This document shows positions 51,809 to 60,526 of a stretch of 64,000 bases of DNA, piece after piece. This DNA is from Ensifer oleiphilus (GTDB lineage Bacteria; Pseudomonadota; Alphaproteobacteria; Rhizobiales; Rhizobiaceae), in NCBI RefSeq assembly GCF_013371465.1, contig NZ_JABWDU010000003.1, forward strand, positions 1,054,001 to 1,118,000, written 5' to 3'. The notes under the pieces were generated by a model that ran no database searches, had not been told where the DNA came from, and worked only from the letters and a program-made list of their open reading frames with translations. A program made the position numbers and the translations under genes. Positions within the stretch are counted from its first letter, which is position 1. Each line of letters begins with the position of its first letter.

Positions 51809-52747
51809 ATGAGCGATGCATTGACGGAAATCTTGCGTGGGCTGCGGCTCGACGGTGTCGAATACGGGCGTTGCCAACCGTGCGCGCCCTGGGCGACGGC
51901 CTATCCGGCGCAGGAGCCCGCGCGGTTCCACTTTCTCGCTTCAGGTTCCGCCCACCTTCGGGCGCCGGATGGCGAATGGATCGAACTTGCGCAAGGCGAT
52001 GCGGTTCTGTTGCCCAGAGGCGATGCGCATGTGCTGGCCAGCAAGCCGGGCATTGCGCCGGTGTCGATCGCCGACCTGCCGAGACGGCAGCTGTGTGACG
52101 GCATCATCGACGTGCAGTGCCCGTCGACGGACAGCAAAAACCTCATCTTCTATGCGGTGATGCAGTTCAATGTCGATCGCCTGCATCCACTCCTGCAACT
52201 GATGCCGGCCGTCATGCGCACCAGCGATCTTGCCGCAAGCGAGCCGTCGATCCCGCCGCTTCTCGATGCCATGCTGCGTGAAGCGCAAATGCAGCGGGTC
52301 GGCTCGGGCGGCATTCTTGCGCGGCTCGCCGACGTGCTGACCGCGACCCTCATTCGAACCTGGGTGGAGCATGGCTGCGGCACGGCGACCGGCTGGCTGG
52401 CGGCTGTGCGCAATCCGGAACTCGGTCGTGTGCTCGCCGCCATCCACCTTGAGCCTGCACGGGATTGGAGCGTGCCCGAACTGGCCAAGCTGATGGGCGC
52501 TTCGCGCTCGGGCTTCGCGCAGCGTTTCGTCGACATCATGGGCGAAACACCGGCGCGCTATGTGGCGCGCATGCGCATGCACCAGGCGCATCAATGGCTG
52601 CAGGAAGGGCAGAGGGTGGCCCTTGTCGCAGGCCGCCTCGGCTATGATTCCGAGGCCTCGTTCAGCCGCGCCTTCCGCAAGATCATCGGGGCGCCGCCAA
52701 GCCACTATCGAAGCAAGACCTCGGCCAGGGAGAAGCTGGCTTCCTGA
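51809..52747 (+). CDS. AraC family regulator with cupin domain
   Basis: The 312-aa protein has an N-terminal cupin (about 15-120: RFHFLASGSAHLRAPDG, LAQGDAVLLPRGDAHVL) of the AraC_binding_2/cupin_6 type and a C-terminal double HTH (about 205-300: WSVPELAKLMGASRSGFAQRF, ALVAGRLGYDSEASFSRAF, IIGAPPSHYR). ATG 51809 has GGTGGG upstream and starts the family-like sequence MSDALTEILRGLRL. It is divergent from the MFS gene and is the likely regulator of it. Confidence 0.9.
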   Translation: MSDALTEILRGLRLDGVEYGRCQPCAPWATAYPAQEPARFHFLASGSAHLRAPDGEWIELAQGDAVLLPRGDAHVLASKPGIAPVSIADLPRRQLCDGIIDVQCPSTDSKNLIFYAVMQFNVDRLHPLLQLMPAVMRTSDLAASEPSIPPLLDAMLREAQMQRVGSGGILARLADVLTATLIRTWVEHGCGTATGWLAAVRNPELGRVLAAIHLEPARDWSVPELAKLMGASRSGFAQRFVDIMGETPARYVARMRMHQAHQWLQEGQRVALVAGRLGYDSEASFSRAFRKIIGAPPSHYRSKTSAREKLAS

Positions 52748-52783
52748 GACGATCCGATATCCCCTGACCCCGGTCGCCCGGGA

Positions 52784-55700
52784 TCAGAACCGCCCGCTGA
52801 TGCCGACCTTTGCACCGGCAGATGTCTCGCCGTCACCTTCGATGTTGAACAAAAGTCCCGTGTCGATCGCCCAGCTCTGCGCAGTTTGCAGCGATAGCGC
52901 GGCCGAAAGCGAGCCGAACACGCCCGCGCCATCAAGCCCGGAATAGCCGACCGTGCCGGCAAGCTTGGGTATCAGTGTCATGTCGTTCTCGAGGGTGAAT
53001 TGCCGGGCAATCTCCGCCCTCAGGCTGACCCGCAACTGCTCTTCGGTGAAGCCCTTGAGGTCGACGATGTCACCGGCGCCATTTTTCACTCCATAGTCGT
53101 CAACCGTCTCGGAAAAGTAGACGGCCCGCAGCGCCGGCGTAAACACGGTTGTATCGTCCAGTTGCCATTGCCCCTTGACCGAAGTGTCCAGCAGCAAGCG
53201 GCGCGTGTCGAACGTGCCGTCAAAGGCAGTCGTGTCGATGGTGTTGGACGAGCCGCCATAGAGCAGGCTCGAATCCCAGAAGATGCCCTTGCCGAGTTCG
53301 AAGGAGGCATAGGGACCGGCCAGCCAGCCATTGCCGGAAAGCTCCGCATCCTCGTCGGTCGGGTCGGTCATCCGGTCATAGTGGAAGGACAGGCCGAGCA
53401 GCGCCTTCTCCGACAGAAGATAGTCTGCGCCGAGCGAGACCATGCCGAAGTTGCCCCACCTGTCGTCGTCGTCCTTGCGGCGGTGCATCAGGAACGTGCT
53501 GTCGAGCCAGATGTTGAAGGGCGAGGTTTCAGCCTGGTCAACGCCATCGGCCCTGTCGCGCGCGGCCTCCATCTGGGCAAGGCTGGTGGAAAAGCCGAGT
53601 GTGACGCCATCGGTGGAAGGTGTCATACGCGTGGTCACCGTGTCCGTTCCCGCGGCCATCCGCCGCCGGTCGATGAGGCCCGGCACCTTGATGGTCGAGG
53701 CGATCAGGTTCTGCCGCGTCCGCACGAAGTCACGCACGAGCGCGTCGATCTCCGCGGCGTGGTTGGACGCATCGAAGGCGAGATTGTAGGTCACGGTCCC
53801 GGTGTTGGAGGTACCGAGCGCACTGACCATGCGGAAGCCGACGCGCACCTGGCCGGAATAGGCCCTGTTGGGCGTGAACTTCAGATACCAGCCAACCGGG
53901 GCGGCGACCGGACCGACCTGTGCCAGTTCGCCCTGGATGATGGACGCCGTTCCAGCTTGGGCCGGCTCGACAAAGGTCGCCTCGGCCGCGGTGAACGGAC
54001 CGCCGGTGGCACCGCGATTGAGATAGACATCAGGCGGTGCCGACCCGGCAGGGACATCGACCACCTTGTCGGAGACCGTGATCGTGCGGGCCTGGACCTT
54101 AACGCTATAGCTCGCCGTTCCCGTTGCGCCGTTGCTGTCGCGTACCTCGATCGTGAACGTGTAACTGCCTCCGGCGTCGGCAGCCAACGGGCCGGTCAGC
54201 TGACCGGTTGAAACGTTGAGGACCATGCCGTTGGGCAAAGCGCCGGATGCAAGGCGATAGAGCATTGGGCCGGTTCCGCCCTTGGCGGCAATCGGCTGGC
54301 TGTAGTTCTCGCCGGCCATGGCTTCCGGGAGCGTTCCAGCGGGTGGCTCGAAGGTGAAATCGACTGGAGCGGCCGCAATCGCAATCGAATAGCGCGCGGT
54401 TCCCGCAGCGTTGTTGGCATCGGTTGCCGTCACGGTAAAATCGTGGTTGCCGGCCCGGGTCGGGATGCCGGTGATCGCGCCGGTGGCGCCGTCGAGCGCG
54501 AGGCCCGCAGGAAGCTGGCCCGATGTGACCGCATAGCGATAGGGCGCGGTTCCGGCCGAGGCGGTGACGGCGCCGCCGCCATAGGCGGTTCCGGCAGTTC
54601 CGCTCGCCAGCGCGCCAGCCGGCGGGGAGAAGGTGAGCGTCGGTGCTGTCACCGTGATCGCCACCGTTGCGGCAGGCGAGGTGCCGGTGGCGTTGGTGCC
54701 CACATAGGTGAAGCTGTCGGAACCGGAGTAGCCCGGTGTGGGGGTGTAGGTGATCGCCAGTCCCGACACGGCGGCGATGCCGTGCGCCGGCTGGGCGCTG
54801 ACGGCCACGGAATCAGCTGCGCCGCCGCTAAGATCGAGCGTGATCGGGTTGGCCGCGGAGTTTGCTGCGACGGTCGCACGCACATCGTTGGCTATCGGTG
54901 CCTGGATGGCGATGGCGATCGAGTAGCTTGCGGTTCCCGTTGCGTTGTTGGCGTCGGTCGCCGTCACGGTGAAATTGTAGCTTCCGGCCGTCGTCGGCAT
55001 CCCCGAGATGCGACCGGTGACGCCATCGAGCGCGAGGTCCGCAGGCAGTGCGCCTGAAGCCACGGCATAGCGATAGGGCGCGGTGCCGGCCGACGCGGCG
55101 ACTATGACGTCATAGGCTGTCCCGACGATACCCGCGGTCAACGTGCCGGCTGAGGGCGAGAAGCTGAGGGTGGGGGCGGTGACGGTGATCGTCACGGTCG
55201 CGGCGGCAGACGTGCCGGTGGCGTTGGTGGCGGTGTAGGTGAAGCTGTCGGTGCCGGAATAGCCCGGTGTCGGGGTATAGGTGATCGCCAGTCCCGACAC
55301 CGAAGCCGTGCCGTGCGTCGCCTGCGTGCCGATGGTCAGCGTATCGGCGGTCCCGCCGCCGAGATCTGGTGTGACGGGGTTGGCCGTTGAGTTCGCTGCG
55401 ACCGTTGCGCTCACATTGCCGGCGGTCGGTGCCTCGACCGCAATGGCGATCGAATAGGCTGCCGTCCCCGTGGCGTTGTTGGCGTCGGTGGCCGTGATGG
55501 TGAAATTGTAGTCTCCGGCGGTCGTCGGCGTTCCCGATATGAGACCGGACGCTGGGTCGAGCGTCAGCCCGTCCGGCAGCGTGCCGGTTACGCCATAGAT
55601 GTAGGGTGCGGTGCCGGCCGATGCCGCGACCGTGACGCCGCTGTAGGCGGTTTTGGCGGTCCCGCCGGGCAAGGCGCCGGCTACCGGCGAGAAGCTGAGG

Positions 55701-58700
55701 GTCGGCGCAGAAACGGTGATGGTCACGGTCGCCGCATTCGACGTACCCGTGGCGTTGGTGGCGGTGTAGGTGAAGCTGTCGGAGCCGGAGTATCCAGGCG
55801 TCGGTGTATAGGTGATCGCAAGTCCCGACACTGCAGCCGCGCCGTGCGTCGGCTGCGTGCCGATGGCCAGCGTATCGGCGGTGCCGCCGCCGAGATCGAG
55901 CGTGATCGGGTTCGCCGCGGAGTTCGCTGCAACCGTTGCGCTCACATCGCCGGCGGTCGGTGCCTGGACCGCAATCGCGATCAAGTAGGCTGCCGTCCCC
56001 GTGGCGTTGTTGGCGTCGGTGGCCGTGATCGTGAAGGTGTAGTCTCCGGCGGTCGTCGGCGTTCCCGAAATAAGACCGGACGCAGGATCGAGCGTCAGGC
56101 CGTCCGGCAGCGTGCCGTTGACGGTATAGGTGTAGGGCGCGGTGCCGGCTGCGGCCGTGACGGTAGCGCCACCATAAGCGGTCGCGGCGGTTCCGCCCGG
56201 TAGGGCGCCAGCTGGCGGCGAGAAGGTCAGGGTCGGCGCAGAAACGGTTATCGTCACGGTCGCGGCGGCGGACGTGCCGGTGGTGTTGGTGGCGGTATAG
56301 GTGAAGCTGTCGGAACCGGAGTAGCCAGGTGTCGGGGTGTAGGTGATCGCCAGTCCCGAAACCGCAGCCGCACCGTGCGTCGGCTGGGTGCCGATGGCCA
56401 GCGTGTCCGCCGCGCCGCCACTGAGGCTGAGCGTCATCGGATTGGCCGTGGAGTTCGCCGCAACCGTCGCACTCACGGCGTTGGCAACCGGAGCAGGCTT
56501 TGGTGTGACCGAACCGGACGGATCGGAGGCCGGACCGGGGCCGATGCTGTTGGTGGCCGTGACTGTGAAGGTGTAGACCGTGCCGTTGGCAAGGCCCTTC
56601 ACGGTTATGGGACTCGATCCGCCGGTTGCCACGGCACCACCTGGATCAGACGTCACGGTGTAGCTGCTGATCGGCGTGGTGCCCGCGTTCATAGGGGCGG
56701 TGAAGCTGACTGTTGCCTCGCCGTCACCCGGCACAGCGCTGACGGCTGTCGGTGCGTCCGGAGCTGCGCCCGCGCGAGTGACGACGATGTCGTAGGTCGT
56801 CTTCGTGACGGCGTCCTGCGCCGTAACCACGATGCTTACGGCGTTGTCGCCGACCTGGAGGTTGACGGGAAGGCTGCCCGGCGCCGTGACGACAGTTCCG
56901 TTGACCGAGACGACGGCGCCCGAATGTGTGCTCGCCGGAGTGACGGCGATGGTGGCAACGCTGTTTCCCACCGAGACCGTGTAGCTTGTCGTAGCAGCGT
57001 CGAAGGCTGGAGCGAGCGTGCCATGCGATAAGCCAATGCCCGAGAGGCTGGCATCGCTGGAAGGCGGCGCGACGATCATCGGCGTGCCGCCGGTGTACGC
57101 CTTGGTCATCTCGTTGCCGGCGAAGTCCTTGATCCCGGTGCTGGCGGACAGGCCGAGCGCCAAGGTACCTTCTCCCGAAACATTCGCGATCTGCACCTGA
57201 TAGGTCGATCCCGATCCCGACACACTGTCGATCGTGCCTTGCGCGGTTCCTGTTTTCGCCAGGGTGAACTTGCCGATGTCCACGGCCGTGACCGGTTCGG
57301 AAAACGTGACGTCGAAGGTGGCGGCTGTCGCGGTGGGGTTGATTGACGTTACCGTGGGCCGGACGCCGTCGATCCTGATGCCTGATGTATCGGCAATGTT
57401 GCGCAGTGTGATATCTGCATCCACTAGGCGGTTGTAGTCCGTGATCGTTGCCCCCCCGCGCGCCATTGACGAGATTGCGATTCCGTCTTCGTCGAGGTCG
57501 TTTTCGGCAACAGTGTAGGAAAACGTCATGATGTTAAAGACGGCGCCGATCAGGTTGATCCGCCGCTCGACAGCCCCAAAGACAGCCTTCAGGTACGGCC
57601 CCCCGTTGCTGGCGATGTGCTGATCGAACTCCACGTCGAACAGCAGCGTGGCGCCGATCGCGTAGGTTCGTGCCGGTGTGTCGAGCGGCTTGACGGCGGT
57701 GACGATTGGCGGGGCGACGTAGGTATAGCCGTTCGCGCGCGTCACAGAGCTGTTGCCGACGGTCGTCACGGTCACATTGGCCGGTCCGGCGGTTCGTGGC
57801 GGCACGGTGGCGGTAATCTGGGTGGTGCTGTCGACGGTGAACGTGGTGGCAGGCGTGCCGCCGAACGTAACGGTACTCACACCGATGAAGTTGGTACCGG
57901 TGATGGTCACGGATTGTCCACCGGCACTGCTTCCAATCGACGGCGTGACGCCGGTGATCGTGGGAGGTGCGCTGCGCGTGACGACCACCCGATAGGTCCG
58001 CGTGACCGTGCGGTCCTCGGTCGTCACGGCAATGGTGAGTGTGTTGTCGCCAACATTGAGTGGCACGGCGGTCGATGTGCCCGATACGGCGCTGACCCCG
58101 TTGATCTTCACCGTCGCGGTGGTTCCGGGCGTTGACGGTGTCACGCCGAGGGTGGAAACGCCGTTGGCCACCGTGGCCGTATAGGTCAGGGTATTGGTGT
58201 CGAAGGCCGGCTCGAGGTTGCCGCTCGACAGGGCGAGACCGGAAAGTGCGGCGTCCAGCGGGTTGCTCTTCGTAACGCAGACGACGTCCATTCGCCAGGG
58301 AACGGTTGTCGGGCTTTGGTTTATGAATTCGACATAGATTCCACCGTCAACGAGGTTTTGTCCGGAAATCGATGCGGATTCATTGCCAGTTACAACACCG
58401 GCTTCATAACTGGTCATGAAGTATCCGACGCCAGTTTCAGAGATCGCGGTGAAGTACGCGATGTCCCAGTAGGATGGATTGCGGATCAAATCGATATGAA
58501 GCCGGTCCGTCGTTAGAAAATCACTCTTGGGGTAGGTCTTCGAGAGAGCTAGGACGTCCTTCCCGTTCAGGTCGGCAACGATATCCTCACACCCTTTCGA
58601 CGCAGCGAACGCTTCTCCCGCCACGGCCACGAGGCTGGAAAGAAGGAAGACCAGGGCCGTCAGCAGCCGGATCTGATTGCGCCAGAACCGGCGCAACCTT

Positions 58701-58849
58701 TCAGCCTTCGGCAACGCCTCCACCGGCGTGGCGACGCACATTCGTTGGACGATGTCGTCAGACAGCATCGCCGAGGTGCTGCCGCCGCTTGCCCTACGAA
58801 CGGCCGGGCTGCGGGAACGTGCGGCGGTGGCCGATAGGTAGCTTGTCAT
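52784..58849 (-). CDS. Giant autotransporter-like surface protein with Ig-like repeats
   Basis: The 2021-aa protein has an extended N-terminal region and a signal-peptide core (about 60-79, LLTALVFLLSSLVAVAGEAF), cleavage near 83. Then come a unique head (84-205), two cadherin-like beta-sandwich domains (about 207-295 and 600-690), an IPT/TIG-like domain (about 297-375, ITGVTPSIGSSAGGQSVTITG), a fibronectin-III-like domain (about 690-780), and four tandem 177-178-aa units each made of a cadherin-like half (YTPTPGYSGSDSFTY) and an Ig-like half (GLTLDPASGLISGTPTTAG), with a fifth half unit. The last 265 residues form an autotransporter beta-barrel ending in Phe (KVGISGRF). It would be anchored in the outer membrane and display the repeats outside, probably for adhesion. 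ATG 58768 is an alternative start. Confidence 0.88.
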   Translation of the reverse strand: MTSYLSATAARSRSPAVRRASGGSTSAMLSDDIVQRMCVATPVEALPKAERLRRFWRNQIRLLTALVFLLSSLVAVAGEAFAASKGCEDIVADLNGKDVLALSKTYPKSDFLTTDRLHIDLIRNPSYWDIAYFTAISETGVGYFMTSYEAGVVTGNESASISGQNLVDGGIYVEFINQSPTTVPWRMDVVCVTKSNPLDAALSGLALSSGNLEPAFDTNTLTYTATVANGVSTLGVTPSTPGTTATVKINGVSAVSGTSTAVPLNVGDNTLTIAVTTEDRTVTRTYRVVVTRSAPPTITGVTPSIGSSAGGQSVTITGTNFIGVSTVTFGGTPATTFTVDSTTQITATVPPRTAGPANVTVTTVGNSSVTRANGYTYVAPPIVTAVKPLDTPARTYAIGATLLFDVEFDQHIASNGGPYLKAVFGAVERRINLIGAVFNIMTFSYTVAENDLDEDGIAISSMARGGATITDYNRLVDADITLRNIADTSGIRIDGVRPTVTSINPTATAATFDVTFSEPVTAVDIGKFTLAKTGTAQGTIDSVSGSGSTYQVQIANVSGEGTLALGLSASTGIKDFAGNEMTKAYTGGTPMIVAPPSSDASLSGIGLSHGTLAPAFDAATTSYTVSVGNSVATIAVTPASTHSGAVVSVNGTVVTAPGSLPVNLQVGDNAVSIVVTAQDAVTKTTYDIVVTRAGAAPDAPTAVSAVPGDGEATVSFTAPMNAGTTPISSYTVTSDPGGAVATGGSSPITVKGLANGTVYTFTVTATNSIGPGPASDPSGSVTPKPAPVANAVSATVAANSTANPMTLSLSGGAADTLAIGTQPTHGAAAVSGLAITYTPTPGYSGSDSFTYTATNTTGTSAAATVTITVSAPTLTFSPPAGALPGGTAATAYGGATVTAAAGTAPYTYTVNGTLPDGLTLDPASGLISGTPTTAGDYTFTITATDANNATGTAAYLIAIAVQAPTAGDVSATVAANSAANPITLDLGGGTADTLAIGTQPTHGAAAVSGLAITYTPTPGYSGSDSFTYTATNATGTSNAATVTITVSAPTLSFSPVAGALPGGTAKTAYSGVTVAASAGTAPYIYGVTGTLPDGLTLDPASGLISGTPTTAGDYNFTITATDANNATGTAAYSIAIAVEAPTAGNVSATVAANSTANPVTPDLGGGTADTLTIGTQATHGTASVSGLAITYTPTPGYSGTDSFTYTATNATGTSAAATVTITVTAPTLSFSPSAGTLTAGIVGTAYDVIVAASAGTAPYRYAVASGALPADLALDGVTGRISGMPTTAGSYNFTVTATDANNATGTASYSIAIAIQAPIANDVRATVAANSAANPITLDLSGGAADSVAVSAQPAHGIAAVSGLAITYTPTPGYSGSDSFTYVGTNATGTSPAATVAITVTAPTLTFSPPAGALASGTAGTAYGGGAVTASAGTAPYRYAVTSGQLPAGLALDGATGAITGIPTRAGNHDFTVTATDANNAAGTARYSIAIAAAPVDFTFEPPAGTLPEAMAGENYSQPIAAKGGTGPMLYRLASGALPNGMVLNVSTGQLTGPLAADAGGSYTFTIEVRDSNGATGTASYSVKVQARTITVSDKVVDVPAGSAPPDVYLNRGATGGPFTAAEATFVEPAQAGTASIIQGELAQVGPVAAPVGWYLKFTPNRAYSGQVRVGFRMVSALGTSNTGTVTYNLAFDASNHAAEIDALVRDFVRTRQNLIASTIKVPGLIDRRRMAAGTDTVTTRMTPSTDGVTLGFSTSLAQMEAARDRADGVDQAETSPFNIWLDSTFLMHRRKDDDDRWGNFGMVSLGADYLLSEKALLGLSFHYDRMTDPTDEDAELSGNGWLAGPYASFELGKGIFWDSSLLYGGSSNTIDTTAFDGTFDTRRLLLDTSVKGQWQLDDTTVFTPALRAVYFSETVDDYGVKNGAGDIVDLKGFTEEQLRVSLRAEIARQFTLENDMTLIPKLAGTVGYSGLDGAGVFGSLSAALSLQTAQSWAIDTGLLFNIEGDGETSAGAKVGISGRF
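54366..56492 (-). repeat. Four tandem 531-534-bp coding repeats in the autotransporter gene
   Basis: Equivalent positions recur at 54366, 54900, 55431 and 55962, and the next unit boundary falls at 56493, giving periods of 534, 531 and 531 bp. Each unit encodes about 177 aa: AxxxVSATVAANSxANPxT, a YTPTPGYSG motif, then an SGxPTTAG motif and TATDANNATGTA. The two central copies (54900-55961) and the 55962 copy are most alike; the outer copies have diverged. All units stay in frame, so copy number can change without breaking the gene. Confidence 0.85.
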
Positions 58850-59032
58850 GACGGATTTCTCTCAACAAAAACCGCGCCATGGCAGGCGCGCTTCGTGTTA
58901 GCTCGGAGAAAGTGCCGTCTTCAATTGGTGGAGGCGGTCAGGTGTGGAAATGCGCACCCCGTGCCAATGACCCGGCATTTACCGCCAAATCGGCGGTCTC
59001 GACGCCGCACCTACCGCTTGCAGTGCAGGTCC

Positions 59033-60100
59033 CTATCGCCCGATCAAGCCGATCCATTGCGACCAGTCGGTCGCCGACAGACCAGGCGCGGATTTCAGCA
59101 GGGTGGGATGATGCGCCGAAAGATGCCGCAGCTCCCGCGGCGACATGCCGAATTCCCGCCGAAACGCACGGCTGAAATTTGCCGCGTTGGTAAAACCATG
59201 CGCTGAGGCGAGGTCTGCGATTGCAACGTGCCTGTATTCCGGCGCTCGCAGATTTATGAAGGCGCGGCGCAGCCGTTGCTGCGCCAGGAAAACCGAAAAT
59301 CCCCCAACCAGCTCCAGAAGCCGGTAGACCGTTCGGCGCGACAGACCGAATGCGCCCATGACACGCTCCACGGTCAGATCGGGTTCGAGCAAGTGGTCGG
59401 TTATATAGCGCCTGACCGCGATCGACAGCGCATGGCCGACGCTTGCTGCATTGCCCTCGCTCGTCTGGCTGTTGATCGCAGCGCCGGCAAGATCAAGCAG
59501 CGGAGACAGGACCGCTTCCGCGTCGCCGACAGAGATATGATCCAGCTGTTTGTGCAGGCTGCCGAGCGTGTCCCTCAGCAGCGAAACCAGCGGCATACTC
59601 GCCGGCAGGACCAATTCATGATTGTCGTCCGGGCGCTTCAGACGGGGGGCCAGCATCTGGCGCGGAATGACGAGGCTGAGATGCTCATGATCGATGGTGG
59701 ATGTGGCGAGCGGCTGCGCCATATCGATCACGTAGAGGTCGCCGGGGCGGGCAATGCTGTCGGAGCCGCCGCGGCTGCCGCTTTGGCCATTGAGATAGAA
59801 CTGCACGAGATACCCGTCCATGCCGTCCCGGGCGATCTTGTAGCGGGACCGGTCGAAGTCCTGACCGCTCGATCGAGTGCGCGCGACCCCGACACCTCCG
59901 ATCAGGGCCGCATCGACGCTGGCAAAGAAAGGTTCGTCGGACGGACCGCGAAGGCGCGTGTCAAAAAGAACGCCGATCGACTCGCGCCACATCAAATGGG
60001 CGTCTTGCTGCCGCATGGTTGTCGTGTCGAATCGAGAGCGCGGTAATCCGAAGTGATCGATAGGCGAAGAGCCCAAGCTTGACGTTGCATCAAATGACAT
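59033..60100 (-). CDS. AraC family transcriptional regulator (AraC_binding_2 type)
   Basis: The 355-aa protein has a sensor half (about 1-210, with GYLVQFYLNGQSG and DLYVIDMAQPL as in AraC_binding_2 proteins) and a C-terminal double HTH (about 240-335: LTVERVMGAFGLSRRTVYRLL, AIADLASAHGFTNAANFSRAF, REFGMSPRELR). ATG 60100 is preferred to 60130. It is downstream of nothing obvious on its strand, and the autotransporter gene lies 184 bp beyond its stop in the same direction, so it may regulate it (inference). Confidence 0.9.
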   Translation of the reverse strand: MSFDATSSLGSSPIDHFGLPRSRFDTTTMRQQDAHLMWRESIGVLFDTRLRGPSDEPFFASVDAALIGGVGVARTRSSGQDFDRSRYKIARDGMDGYLVQFYLNGQSGSRGGSDSIARPGDLYVIDMAQPLATSTIDHEHLSLVIPRQMLAPRLKRPDDNHELVLPASMPLVSLLRDTLGSLHKQLDHISVGDAEAVLSPLLDLAGAAINSQTSEGNAASVGHALSIAVRRYITDHLLEPDLTVERVMGAFGLSRRTVYRLLELVGGFSVFLAQQRLRRAFINLRAPEYRHVAIADLASAHGFTNAANFSRAFRREFGMSPRELRHLSAHHPTLLKSAPGLSATDWSQWIGLIGR

Positions 60101-60526
60101 GGTCGGAAAACTTCGTTCTTTGCGCTGCACTGATGGTCATGAATTGACAACTGGCAATTGGCTTATCCGAGCATGTCTACCACAACTCCTGAATACATCC
60201 GCTCACGTCGCGACTCTCGCTGGCTGGAAGCTAAACACTAGAGCATCCCGCCTTCAAGTGGAACCACCGAAGGCGGATAAGATGTTCTGGAATCAAAGAG
60301 CTAGAGCGTCCTTACGCGTTCTTCTGAACGCACGGCTCTCCAGAGGTAGCTGGATGTTCTTGCGAGAACATTTCAGCCACAGGGTGAAAAAGATTCTTTG
60401 CGATAAACGTCTTGCAGATGAAGGCAGACTGCGGCGCGCATACCGTTGCGGCGCACTTCAGCTCTGTTTGCCGGATTGCCGTACTGCTTTTGACGGAAAA
60501 CCGCTCCGCACTTTTCCCGGAAAGTT
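60101..60526. other. 426-bp gap holding a rhizobial palindromic element
   Basis: No convincing gene is present. The right part of the gap, from about 60238 on, is taken by a mosaic of palindromes listed separately. The left 130 bp should contain the promoter of the AraC gene. Confidence 0.5.
60238..60353. repeat. Rhizobial intergenic palindromic repeat (RIME-like)
   Basis: The stretch contains CTAGAGCAT near its left end, CCGCCTTC paired with GAAGGCGG (about 60248-60275), GATGTTCTGGAATCAAAGAG followed by CTAGAGCGTCC, and GCGTTC paired with GAACGC (60316-60331). This order of CTAGAGC boxes and short hairpins is typical of extragenic mosaic repeats in Rhizobium, Sinorhizobium and Agrobacterium genomes. 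Family assignment is by resemblance only. Confidence 0.55.

Noticed and set aside
53000-54211. 403-codon + strand open frame opposite the autotransporter gene
   Set aside because: It is a mirror frame of a repetitive GC-rich coding region, lacks a ribosome binding site and shows no coherent protein; the - strand frame has a signal peptide, domains and a barrel.
54366-56492. Regular repeats considered as a CRISPR or satellite array
   Set aside because: The period is 531-534 bp, the repeats are coding, in frame and diverged, and no short direct repeat/spacer pattern exists.
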